From positions 36,595,896 through 36,659,895 of the forward strand of contig NC_067206.1 in assembly GCF_026262505.1 (NCBI RefSeq): a stretch of 64,000 nucleotides of DNA. Reading direction: 5' to 3'. This DNA is from Trichomonas vaginalis G3. Its lineage: Eukaryota > Parabasalia > Trichomonadida > Trichomonadidae. Position numbers and translations under genes: made by a program. How positions within the stretch are numbered: the first letter of the stretch is position 1; each line of letters starts with the position of its first letter. Under the pieces are notes generated by a model that did no database searches, was not told the origin of the DNA, and worked only from the letters and a program-made list of their open reading frames with translations. This document shows positions 28,761 to 37,261 of this stretch, one piece after another.

Positions 28761-29409
28761 ATATATAAAATTCATGAAAATTCATAACGTATATCACGTT
28801 AAACGTTTGTAAATCTTGAGGGTAGAAATGAGGTTAGAAAAGTGGTTAGAAAACGTGTTAGATCTAACATGCTAACATAAACATTATTTTTTGGTGTAAA
28901 TAAATGGTACCATTAATGATATCATGACTGTTCTCGTTCATGTCTGATTTACATCTAATGAAAAAGTTTAGAAGAATTTTCTTATTCTTTCTGGCATATT
29001 TTTATCTTTCCAGTACTCCCGCTCTAATGGTCCCAGATGTGTTGGCTTCGACTCTCTCAAGTTCTTAGATGGTATAACATCTTCAACGCCTCCTTCATAA
29101 GTCTTGACAAATCATTTACGATGAAACCATTAACGTAAACATAAACGTAAACATTTATTTCCTGTGTTGTTGTCAAAATGTCATGTTGTCTCATTTTTTC
29201 AGAGAAGTTAATTAACCGAGTGACACATGGTGACATAGTGACACCTTCAGTTCTTCAAAAATAATTAATTATTGAATAACCTGAAACCATTAACGTAAAC
29301 ATTTATTTCTGCAGTTCATCCATTACTTCATTACCTAATTAATTACAGACATAAAATATATTTAGTTCATTCGGTAAGCCTTGACCCAAAAGTCTGGGCT
29401 CAAGCACAT
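28618..29409. other. Non-coding right part of the nested region and its flank
   Basis: Beyond the KilA-N fragment there is no gene. It contains a block (28770-28820) inverted relative to 27340-27390, repeat D (28819-28876), a direct repeat of GAAACCATTAACGTAAACAT (29116 and 29284) and the right inverted flank (29170-29288). Confidence 0.55.
28819..28876 (-). repeat. Palindromic repeat D (diverged)
   Basis: AGGGTAGAAATGAGGTTAG followed by an insertion and GTTAGATCTAAC; the same family as A-C but with a longer, altered centre. It is preceded by a block homologous to the sequence beside repeat B. Confidence 0.7.
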
Positions 29410-30464
29410 TCAATGAACGCGGTACCATGCGAATACAGTCACAAATGGTGCCATGTAATCTTTACCCGAGCCTGTTGGATTTGTTGTGAAAGTGTGTGAA
29501 TGATTACCTGCGGTTCCACAGAAAATACCTGTGCTTGAATCTACTGGGTCAGTTGTGATATCATATCTATTCATTCCCCATCTATCCGAACCCGCTGCAA
29601 GATTTATATAACCTCTTTTTGTTATTGAATGTGAATGATTACCTGTTGTGTTTGTAGTTCCTGTATGAGTGTGTGGTGGAAGGTTTGCTTCTTTAATTTT
29701 CTTCGAACCTCCTGTTTGCTTTGAATATCTAGCACAGTATAAAATTATCTACAATCTGCTTCCACGTACCAAAACCTAAAACACTTGCTGGATTTGTTGA
29801 GTTCATTGACGTATAATAGAACCAACAGGATATAATGTTTGAAGTATTTCATTTTCATGCTTGTAATCACATCATTTACTTCCGACTTCTTTGCATAATT
29901 TTCATCAACATAAGTTTTATCTGTTTTAAGGTCTAAACATCCTGAAACCCATTCTGTATCAGCTTTAACTTAAAAGTCTCAAATGTCCATTCATGATACC
30001 ATTCAACCTTTCTTTAATTTCATTATCTTTTTCATCAACATAAACCAAATTTGCCTTCTTATTTAACTCACTATCCACATATTCCTTATCCGCCCTCTTC
30101 ATTATGTCATTTAGAAACCTTCTATGAATTCCTCATTAAATTAAATCTTCCAATCTTCAAAAACTTTAGGAAATGCATTTAATGCGTAAATATCTCTGTT
30201 CTTCTGTGGAATTGATGTTATATCATCCGTTATTCCTTTATTTTTCTTTTATAAATAAATTTCTTTTATATTTGATATCACTGCACCACCTTTGCAAACG
30301 AATTCGAAATGTTCATTTTTCAATACTATCTCCAAATCTCCATATTTCAACCTTTGCGTTTGTTCTGCCGTCTTTGAATTATATGCATATATGGCGTATG
30401 TAATGGTCTGAAGGACCTGGGTGTTTTGCGCCTTAAGTTGCTGTGGTTGCTGTTGTTTAATCAT
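29410..30464 (-). pseudogene. Phage-type tail-fibre-like protein of Maverick 2, decayed
   Basis: From ATG 30464 (MIKQQQPQQLKAQNTQVLQT) the frame is open for 71 codons, meets a TAA at ~30249, and the same frame continues (KNKGITDDITSIPQKNRD). Several frame changes follow. The C-terminal domain is recognisable to the TGA at 29410: Y-P-V-G-S/M-N-S-T-N-P, FGTW-x-Q-I-V, K-Q-T-G-G-S-K-K-I, histidine pairs H-T-H/H-S-H and a terminal VFAWYRVH. It is homologous to the Maverick 1 gene at 492-1641. ADKEYV repeats like those of phage fibres lie in the middle. Confidence 0.75.
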
Positions 30465-30488
30465 TTATTATGATTTAAAAATAAATAT

Positions 30489-30992
30489 TTAATCCGTTAT
30501 CTCATCAGCTATTTTTTCTATTTGAAATTGCCATAATATTTCATTCATAAATTCTAAATCACAATCAAATAGGTCAGTTATTCTAAATTTAATATTTGAT
30601 AAATCTTTTGAATGAAGAATAAATGAATTCCCGGATAATTGAAACGGATATGATAAAGAAAATGTGTTTAAGTTGATGGATAAAATGTTTTGTATTGATG
30701 GGTAAGAGTTAGGGTCTAATGTTTGATGTGAAAATCTCATTGGGGTATTAACTTTATCACATTTGATTAAAATGAAATTGGAACCAGTGTCAGAATACAA
30801 AACATCCCCAACATCTTTTTCAAAATTTAATATCCCCAACAATGAACGAAGATGAGGAGTACAAAATTTAATTTTCAGCGGAAATTTAATAAGGTTATTT
30901 ATTTCATCAAGTTCAAAAAGTTTATCAGGTTTTGATTTAAAATTTTCTTCATACCATACGATAAATGATTCATTTAAATAACTTAAAATCAT
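30489..30992 (-). CDS. Uncharacterised Maverick protein, 167 aa
   Basis: ATG 30992 (MILSYLNESFIVWYEENFKS) overlaps the TGA that ends the preceding minus-strand frame (ATGA overlap), typical of compact viral-type operons. Mixed alpha/beta composition, with N-rich loops (LDPNSYPSIQNILSINLNTF). No membrane segment and no motif recognised. Ends at TAA 30489 just before the tail-fibre gene. It may be a structural protein given its position between tail-fibre and capsid genes; this is inference. Confidence 0.6.
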   Translation of the reverse strand: MILSYLNESFIVWYEENFKSKPDKLFELDEINNLIKFPLKIKFCTPHLRSLLGILNFEKDVGDVLYSDTGSNFILIKCDKVNTPMRFSHQTLDPNSYPSIQNILSINLNTFSLSYPFQLSGNSFILHSKDLSNIKFRITDLFDCDLEFMNEILWQFQIEKIADEITD

Positions 30993-31197
30993 GTTAATAT
31001 CCCATTTCGTATCACATTATTTATATACATATCATACGTTTTTTCATGGTCATCTTTAATAAATGATATATAATCTGAAGGGTCTAAAAGAATGGGATTA
31101 AATTTACCACTCACAGAAACGAGAGTAACATTATAAATTCCGCTAACTGTTAAATTTAATTCACAGTATTATTCGAAATAATATTGATAATTGACAT
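30990..31197 (-). pseudogene. Small Maverick ORF preceding the 167-aa gene, broken near its start
   Basis: ATG 31197 after a TAATAAAAATG box gives 13 codons (MSIINIISNNTVN) and a TAA. In another frame coding continues (LTVSGIYNVTLVSVSGKF, then DDHEKTYDMYINNVIRNGIL) to a TGA overlapping the next ATG. About 65 residues if uninterrupted. No family. Confidence 0.45.
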
Positions 31198-31342
31198 TTT
31201 TATTACGATTAAAAATATGGTAAAGCGTTATTTTCCGTGATAAATAAAACTAGAAATAAGATTACCTCAAGAATTCATAAATTCAACGAATAAGAAATTC
31301 ATTCATGTTATAAATTTTAGTGTTTTCAGAAAATATGAGTCA

Positions 31343-31696
31343 ATGTCATATTCATCAACAGGTTATATTTCACTTCATTCAAATTTAGTTCAATCAAACC
31401 CATATAATGACCATTTCATAAGATTTTCAGATGGTATTAAAAATGTAATTGATAGATTAAAATATGAACAGATTGACAATATCGAATTTTTGGAATTTTG
31501 GTTTAAATATCCCGATGGAAAAAAGATTGAAGTTAAAGATAAAGCTGATACTATAACAAAAACAATTACAATGACCGATCCGGATAGTGGGGAACAAAAA
31601 GAAATAAAACAAACGATAGAAACTGGTGAAAGGTCAATTATTATTGATTATGATTCAAAGGATTATTATTCGATAATGTTAATGCTTGAATATTAA
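31343..31696 (+). CDS. Uncharacterised Maverick protein, 117 aa
   Basis: Plus-strand ORF among minus-strand neighbours, with a probable ATG in GAGTCAATGTCATATTC. Beta-rich, with paired basic/acidic strands (KYPDGKKIEVKDKADTITKT) and a D-P-D-S-G-E-Q turn. Its stop overlaps the stop of the convergent 155-aa gene at 31693-31696. No function recognised. Confidence 0.5.
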   Translation: MSYSSTGYISLHSNLVQSNPYNDHFIRFSDGIKNVIDRLKYEQIDNIEFLEFWFKYPDGKKIEVKDKADTITKTITMTDPDSGEQKEIKQTIETGERSIIIDYDSKDYYSIMLMLEY

Positions 31697-32160
31697 ATAG
31701 CCTTAACAAAGAATTTTTCAAGTGATATTTTATATTCATCAACTATTTTATTATAAATATCATTATATGTTAAATGAAGTTCAGTTGTTGTTCCGTTCTT
31801 TGATATCTTAATTGTGCTAATATCCTTTATAGGATTTATTTTTGCAACTGTTCCGCAGCATGAAACCTCATCATCTATGAAAAATTGAATCTTAACGTCT
31901 GAATCTTGAACATCACAAAGAATGGCGATAATGTGAATTAATGATTCATAAGGTAAAATAATTAAACCGGATTGGTCAATTAAATTTATTATTGAATCAT
32001 AATTATTAATTATTATATCACGGTAAATTTTCATTAATTCAGAATTAATGTCTATTTTATATGGGTTCTCGATGTTTGATGAAAGAGGTGGGGTATGTTG
32101 GATAAGTGGGAATTTCAACAGGTTCTTTACCGGGTTCAGATAAAATGATTGGGTCTCCAT
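31693..32160 (-). CDS. Uncharacterised Maverick protein, 155 aa
   Basis: ATG 32160 (METQSFYLNPVKNLLKFPLI). It resembles the 167-aa neighbour in general composition and in a K-F-P-L segment near the N-terminus, so the two may be distantly related. Residues ~65-85 are hydrophobic but broken by charges. Contains SCCGTVAKI. Intact. No family recognised. Confidence 0.55.
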   Translation of the reverse strand: METQSFYLNPVKNLLKFPLIQHTPPLSSNIENPYKIDINSELMKIYRDIIINNYDSIINLIDQSGLIILPYESLIHIIAILCDVQDSDVKIQFFIDDEVSCCGTVAKINPIKDISTIKISKNGTTTELHLTYNDIYNKIVDEYKISLEKFFVKAI

Positions 32161-32231
32161 CTTCTTTATTTTGCTCCTCCTCCTTTTCGGTAAGTCACGA
32201 GTTAATAAATTTGGTTGAGTTGCTGACCTTG

Positions 32232-32357
32232 TTAATTCGGGCTAACATTAACTTTAACATTTTGAATAATTCGTGATTTATCATCATTTACGTTATAACC
32301 AACCGTAATCTCTGCTTTTGCGTTAGTGTTCTTTTGACTAGTGAAACGTCTTCTCAT
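32232..32357 (-). CDS. Very small Maverick ORF, 41 aa
   Basis: ATG 32357 directly preceded by ATTCGAATATAAATG with T-rich DNA upstream. Basic N-terminus (MRRRFTSQKN) and a short beta segment (KAEITVGYNV). Ends at TAA 32232. A further short frame follows and the gene may be truncated. Included because of the start box. Confidence 0.4.
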   Translation of the reverse strand: MRRRFTSQKNTNAKAEITVGYNVNDDKSRIIQNVKVNVSPN

Positions 32358-32389
32358 TTATATTCGAATAAAAAAATATATTTAAACTT

Positions 32390-33288
32390 TTATTTTGCTG
32401 GAACTTTTGAATCTATTATTCCCTGTATTTGTTCATGAAGTTGATTTTTAGCTGTTTCATTGTAATTAATAGACCGAATATATTCATTAATTGCATTCTT
32501 ATAATCATCTGATTTCTCAAATTTTCTTTTATCTGATTCCTTAACTAAATCATAAGTTAAACCCGTTGCTGATATAATGGTTTCTTAATTAAATCTTTGA
32601 ATGCTTGAGATAAAGCACCTGATGCAATTCTTGCTACTATAATTGGTTGGAATTGCTGTTTAAGTTCATCTTTAACATTTGCGAAAACTGGATCGAATAA
32701 AGCAACTTTAAAGAATTTCTTAGCTGAAATTTCAGGTCTAATATTTGCATATTGACCATCAAACTGGTTAGAATATCGTGGTAATCCATCCGGTCCCTCT
32801 TCAATAGCATTTAATTCTTCATTGAAATAAGAATATGGATTATGACGGTATGAATTAATTGGACCATTTTCACCTTCTCCAATGTATTGTTTAACAGCTT
32901 TTCCATTTTCATCAAATTGCATAGGATAACGTTCATTATATGCTTTACGTTTAGGATAATCAGTTATAGTTAATTTATAACCATTTATGACTTTAATATT
33001 ACCTTGACCATCAGTAACGAAAACTTCATTTATACCATCAGGTTTTCCATTTGGACCCGTAATGTCTGCTTCGTGTGCTTCCCAATTTGGACCATGACGT
33101 TTGGCATATGCTTGAGCTTCTGGTAATGTTAAAACGTTTCTCATTTGTTTAACATCTTTTTGAAGACCAGCAACAATATGAACTAATTCTTTCATTCCAT
33201 CAGGAACTTTCATAGTTCTATTATATGCACCCTTTTTGTTTGTTCCTTGTTTTAATGGAACCTGTAGAAGATTTGCTATTTCAGTCAT
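32390..33288 (-). pseudogene. Conserved Maverick virion-type protein, frameshifted near the C-terminus
   Basis: ATG 33288 ([15 protein letters not shown]) opens 243 codons to a stop at 32557. A second frame continues ([20 protein letters not shown]...) to TAA 32390, giving ~298 residues in all. The switch sits at a CC run near 32577. The middle has a conserved-looking [20 protein letters not shown] and [11 protein letters not shown] segment followed by [13 protein letters not shown]. Such a G/N-rich beta region plus helical tail fits a virion component, but no specific family was recognised. It lies between the packaging ATPase and small genes. Confidence 0.6.
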
Positions 33289-33328
33289 GTTTAATTATAA
33301 ATAAAAAATAAAAATTAATTATAAAAAG

Positions 33329-34161
33329 TTAATCAAATTTAACACTTCCTTTATTTAAATCAACTATTATTTTTCCATGTTCACCTAATTGCTGATATTG
33401 TGTGTAAAGTTCATTAATGCTCATTGGTAAATTCACTTGATAAAGCATAACGTTCAACTGTTGACGACTAAACCCACTGAAAATGAAAAGTGTTGATAGA
33501 TTTGATTTAATGTTTGTGCTTAATGCTTTGAAGTATTGAACAGCCATAAAGAATGAACACTGAATGTGTCGACATTGAGTTAATAACTGATTAAAATATG
33601 ATTTCTCATTTGTTATTAGTTTTGATTTCACTGCATCATCTAGAAAAATGAGTGAATGCAAAAATTCTCTATCAAAATTTGAAATAGAAAGTGTTTCAAA
33701 TAATTCATCCCGTTGTTTATCAATAATTTTATCCTCTAATCCTTGCTTCTTGATTGTATTATATAATTCTTTATACATTAAAAAGTTTTTTAAAAATCTT
33801 CTGCTTCTTCTTGTGATAAATAAATAATTGGAATTTTGATTAAATGCTTTAAAGATTCAAATGTATCATCTGAAGGTGAACCTGAACGGTTGATATAAAT
33901 TAACACATGTGAATAGGGGGAAGTGTTAGCAATAATGATAATTTGTTTTAATATCGTTAATGTTTTACCTTTATTTTGTTTACCAATTGCTGCAGTGATT
34001 GAATTTAAGTAACATTCAGAATATGGAATTTTCATTAATTTTTCCTTAGATAGAGCATTTCTATTATCACTCAATGCTTCATTAATCATATCATCTACGT
34101 ATGTATTATATACTCCTGCTAATTCTTCATAAGGGGTGGATGAATTTAAATCTATTTAATC
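33329..34161 (-). pseudogene. FtsK/HerA (A32-like) genome-packaging ATPase, frameshifted
   Basis: Packs DNA into capsids in Mavericks and related viruses. The upstream frame (ATG 34089 and in-frame sequence before it) has the Walker A region AAIGKQNKGKTLTILKQI. The downstream frame (33329-33778) has Walker B SLIFLDDAV, the sensor-like QCRHIQCSFFMAVQYFKAL and the C-terminal strand GKIIVDLNKG. The frames join at a T5 run near 33788. Coding extends ~24 codons upstream of ATG 34089 to about 34161, where ATAGATTTAAATTC suggests a lost ATG. With Walker A and B both intact, only the frame change and the start disable it. Confidence 0.82.
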
Positions 34162-34179
34162 AAAAATAAATTTATAATT

Positions 34180-35818
34180 TTAAACATTTCTATTCATCAA
34201 TATTTCATCATATGAACTTCTATACTGTGGTGGTGTACCTGTTGGATGATATTTCAAACCTTCATCCGGTGTCCATGTCCAATACGTAGTCCTAGTAAAC
34301 CAAACCTGAGGAGGATTTGTCACCTTTGAACAGTAAGTGTCATTTTCACCCTGAATGATTGGATAAGCTTTCACTTGTACTGTAACTTGTGAGTTGAAAG
34401 TTTCTAATCCATCAAAGAATATACCCGCTCCATCACGTTGAACTGGAATAGTGCATAAGAATGAAGTTTGGTCTTTCCATGTTCTAACTAATGGCGTGCC
34501 ATTATCATCATTCAGTGGTCTAGTTAATGAGTCCTCGTATTCTTCTGTGCATTCATTCACTCCATCTAAATCAGAAGCTTGAAGCATACGTGTAAAGAAT
34601 ATGTCACCACTGTGGTCATCGCTTGATCGGGGAAGTTTCTGGAATCTATAGTGACCTGAAACCTCGAAGCATTGGATTTTCTAAAACTGTTCTTTGCATT
34701 GCATTCTTCGGAAATGTTAACACAACATCTGTAACATTATGAAGAGCGTATGAGAAATCTGAGCTGATACCTTCAGGAGTGATGCAACCTCCATTTAGTG
34801 AACGAACGTCAATATGTTGAGCTGGAATCATGAATGGATCTTCCTTACTGAATAAACGTGGTATTGCTTTAACTGATTCTTCAATTAAACCGTATCCTGG
34901 TGTAATGCATTTATCCTCTAAAACTTCCATCTTTGTGCATGAAATAATAACGTTATCAACTGTTGCGTCAGCAGATGTAGCGGCTAAGCTTGTAATTAAT
35001 TTGGCAGGAAGTCCGATTTGTTGGAATTTGCGATCATATTTATAAACATGATTCATAATCTTTTCATAATTTTCATCAGTTATCTTTTCATAAACGTAAT
35101 TTTGTAAATCAGCAACTCTTAACGGGTCAACCTGACAAAATACTAAAGTATCCCTGAAAACATAATATTTAAGAATGATTTCACCAAATGATTTAGGATA
35201 ATCATCGAACGCCTGAAATGCTAACAAATCATTTACCGGAATAATCATATCAAAAGTGACATCAACTTCTTCATTTGCTTTCTTGAAAACTTCTGAAGGG
35301 TCAATATATTTACCACATACTGAGTTATCATATTTTTGAACATTATTATATAACGAATGAACAAACTTTTTAACTTTCCTTTCTGATTTTGGTTTATATG
35401 TTGCAAATGCGAAAGATTCACGGGCGCAATCCATTTGAAGATAACCGGCATCACCTCTTTCAGTTTCTACTTCTAATTGTTTAAAGCTTTGATTTGATGA
35501 TTTGTAACCAACGAATAAACGCATGCATTTAAAAGCGGCATCGCATGTGAAAGCTTTATTTGAAACTAGAGTTGCTTTAACTTTGCGTTTAATATATGTG
35601 TCACCTAATTGGTTCACATCATGAGCCGGATTTGTAATTCTTAAATGAGTTTGTTTATCATCAAAATATGGAGCATCAGAGTCATAGCATGAACTTTCAA
35701 GTTCTCTATAATATCTTCTATCGTCATTCTTTGCGAATATTTCATTTATCTTTTCGAATGAATGAAACACATTTCCATTAATCGGTTTAGTGTTTGGCAC
35801 TAAATAGTTAGTCGTCAT
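34180..35818 (-). pseudogene. Major capsid protein candidate, one frameshift
   Basis: Two frames: 390 codons from ATG 35818 (MTTNYLVPNTKPINGNVFHS) and the rest from ~34650 to 34180 (GHYRFQKLPRSSDDHSGD..., ending SSYDEILMNRNV). Together they make ~545 residues, the usual size of the double jelly-roll MCP of T. vaginalis Mavericks. Long beta-rich stretches, P/G turns and a W-x-W-x-P-D-E-G segment near the C-terminus fit that fold. It lies directly after the packaging ATPase, as in other Mavericks. The frame change is near 34640-34655. The identity rests on size, composition and order rather than a short diagnostic motif. Confidence 0.7.
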
Positions 35819-35887
35819 TTATTAATAAATAAAAAATCAAAATTAAAAGATGAAAATGAATTTTTAATTTTAATGAAATAATCAACT

Positions 35888-36103
35888 ATGGCTGCAGGTA
35901 TATTTAAGAAACTGTGGGATAAAGTAAAAAGAGGAGCGAGTAAAGTTTGGGAAACATTGAAGAAGGGAGCAAATTGGATATTTAAGAATAAAGAAGCAAT
36001 TAGTGACATTGCTGAATCAATAACACCAAAAGCTACCCCAATAAGAGAAGTTTTAAATAAAGGAGAAAAAGTTTATCAAAGACTTCAACCGATACTAAGA
36101 TAA
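35888..36103 (+). CDS. Small amphipathic basic protein (pVI-like), Maverick 2
   Basis: 71 residues (MAAGIFKKLWDKVKRGASKV). The first ~40 residues form an amphipathic basic helix with spaced Trp/Phe; the rest is helical. Its N-terminus is almost the same as that of the convergent gene at 36364 (MAAGFFKKLWDGIKK), so the two arose by inverted duplication or share a signal. Similar in type to the 80-aa protein at 2755 in Maverick 1. A membrane-penetration role is inferred by analogy with adenovirus protein VI. Confidence 0.6.
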   Translation: MAAGIFKKLWDKVKRGASKVWETLKKGANWIFKNKEAISDIAESITPKATPIREVLNKGEKVYQRLQPILR

Positions 36104-36127
36104 AAATAATATTTATTTATTTTTCCA

Positions 36128-36364
36128 CTATCTACCTCCTATTTTATTAAGTATTCCTTCAGCAATTCCACCAATTGCGTTACCTGCTTGTGCTCCCATC
36201 GCCGGATTACCTGCTTTAGTACCTAATACTCCACCTATGATAGTTCCTGCCGTTTTCGCTACTGGTGCCAAAAAGTTTGCAACGGGTTTAATAATCTTTT
36301 TATAAACCTAACCCGCAGCTTTCTTAATTCCATCCCATAATTTTTTAAAGAATCCTGCCGCCAT
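36128..36364 (-). pseudogene. Glycine-zipper amphipathic protein with an internal TAG
   Basis: ATG 36364, 78 codons to TAG 36128, with an in-frame TAG at codon 19 (36308-36310). The N-terminus copies that of the 71-aa gene. After the stop the sequence is a glycine-zipper hydrophobic stretch (TAGTIIGGVLGTKAGNPA, then GAQAGNAIGGIAEGIL), typical of membrane-inserting helices. Without the stop it would be a small membrane-active protein. Reads toward the 71-aa gene, with 24 bp between stops. Confidence 0.6.
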
Positions 36365-36430
36365 TTCTGATTTAATATTAATTAAAAAATATATTTCATC
36401 ACTTATATTCTAATTTTTATTTAATGATAA

Positions 36431-36820
36431 ATGAAACCGATTTTAAAAATAAATGAAACAGAGGAGGAAGAAATAAATGAAAGTGAAAATGTTCAACAAA
36501 AAATAAACGTTGTTAAACCAATTACTGAAATAAAATTTTTTTCATCTGTTGAAGAATTTAATGACTATTATGCTAACAATAAAAAATTATTTGAAGAATT
36601 GACAACGTGCAAATTGAATAAAATGTTTAAAGTTGATGGATTCAAAATTTCAAAAATAAAAGGGGTGATTAGTTTGAAATCTATTCCTCAATCAAGAATC
36701 ACCTCATTAATGAAAATAGATGATTTAACAAAAAGAATAGAAGAGATTGAAGAAAGAATGAATCAAATAATTGATTTCATAAATTCAAATAATCATTTAT
36801 TTCTTAAAGTTCAATGTTGA
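36431..36820 (+). CDS. Terminal-repeat gene of Maverick 2, 129 aa
   Basis: ATG at 36432/36433 in ATGATAAATGAAACCG. Acidic start (N-E-T-E-E-E-E-I), then a globular part and a C-terminal coiled coil (LTKRIEEIEERMNQIIDFIN). Most of the gene lies in the right terminal inverted repeat, and a 5'-truncated copy is in the left repeat (18559-18897). Being inside the TIR suggests a role tied to the termini, but no DNA-binding motif is recognised. Intact. Confidence 0.6.
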   Translation: MKPILKINETEEEEINESENVQQKINVVKPITEIKFFSSVEEFNDYYANNKKLFEELTTCKLNKMFKVDGFKISKIKGVISLKSIPQSRITSLMKIDDLTKRIEEIEERMNQIIDFINSNNHLFLKVQC

Positions 36821-37013
36821 ACTCATCAAATTCTTTTTAAAGTTTATTTTTTTATTTTTTATTTCATTATGGTAGTGAATCTTTCATTCATGAAAATAAT
36901 TATTTTAAAATTAATGTTAATTTTTTAATGATTTATAAATAAATATATTTTAATGCATCGTCTATATATAGATGTAACAAAAAAAGTCACACAACCCATC
37001 CTATCCTACTACT
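36483..37013 (-). repeat. Maverick 2 right terminal inverted repeat, ~531 bp
   Basis: Inverted partner of 18367-18897; ends ...CATCCTATCCTACTACT at 37013 and is followed by the ATTTCA duplication. Confidence 0.9.
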
Positions 37014-37019
37014 ATTTCA
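37014..37019. repeat. Maverick target-site duplication, right copy (ATTTCA)
   Basis: Identical to 18361-18366. Confidence 0.9.
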
Positions 37020-37139
37020 TCTGCATTCTTTTGTTGTTCTTGTTCTAATTTTGACTTCTATGATTCTATTTTGTGTTGCATTGCAGCTGTTTGTGAGGCA
37101 CTTCCTTCTAATTTAGCTTCCAAATTCAAAAGATTTAGT
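37014..37139 (-). pseudogene. 5' part of the coiled-coil gene split by the Maverick
   Basis: On the minus strand reads LNLLNLEAKLEGSASQTAAM then QHKIES, an in-frame TAG, and KSKLEQEQQKNADE, running into the ATTTCA site and in phase with 18366-18195. A stop just upstream (near 37140) and the internal TAG show that the sequence was already a fragment, or decayed after insertion. Confidence 0.65.
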
Positions 37140-37232
37140 CAAATTTGGAAAATAAGCACATATTTAAAACAGACATGCTATTGATACTATATTTTTACAG
37201 TTTAGTGAAAAAATAATTTTTCTCGATTTAAG

Positions 37233-37242
37233 AAAAGTGACA
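37233..37242 (+). promoter_or_regulatory. AAAAGTGACA motif upstream of SAC3
   Basis: Ends 19 bp before the ATG at 37262. The same motif is 2 bp before the U2AF35 ATG and 10 bp before the cyclase-family ATG. Possible start-site or core-promoter element; inferred. Confidence 0.45.
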
Positions 37243-37261
37243 ACTAAAAAGCGCTTTCCAA

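Larger units (their letters stand above)
25777..29288. mobile_element. Nested KilA-N cassette region bounded by inverted repeats
   Basis: The left edge GGTTTTTAGGTTATTCAATA... and right edge ...TTGAATAACCTGAAACC are inverted copies. Homology continues inward for ~250 bp (the GAAGAACTGAAGGTGTCAC block and the ACAACATGACATTTTGACAAC block). Inside are three KilA-N-type coding regions and one unknown gene, all on the minus strand, separated by a palindromic GGGTAGA...AGATCT...TCTACCC repeat. The genes use a TATTTTGTATR start box. No target duplication is obvious at the outer edges, so whether it transposed or was built by recombination is open. Confidence 0.6.
18367..37013. mobile_element. Maverick/Polinton element 2, complete, 18,647 bp
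   Basis: Both ends are present: AGTAGTAGGATAGGATGGG at 18367 and its inverted complement ending at 37013, with ~531-bp terminal inverted repeats and a 6-bp duplication on each side. The gene set is characteristic: PolB (20123), rve integrase (24250-25205), A32/FtsK-type packaging ATPase (33329), double jelly-roll type major capsid candidate (34180), tail-fibre-like gene (29410) and a series of small genes. Most core genes carry one frameshift and the integrase core is badly degraded, so the copy is defective. No adenain-type protease was recognised. A ~3.5-kb KilA-N region is nested at 25777-29288. Confidence 0.95.

Noticed and set aside
18973..37013. Adenain-type cysteine protease expected in Mavericks
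   Set aside because: No H...D/E...Q...C arrangement was recognised in any ORF; it may be missing or too diverged to see by eye.
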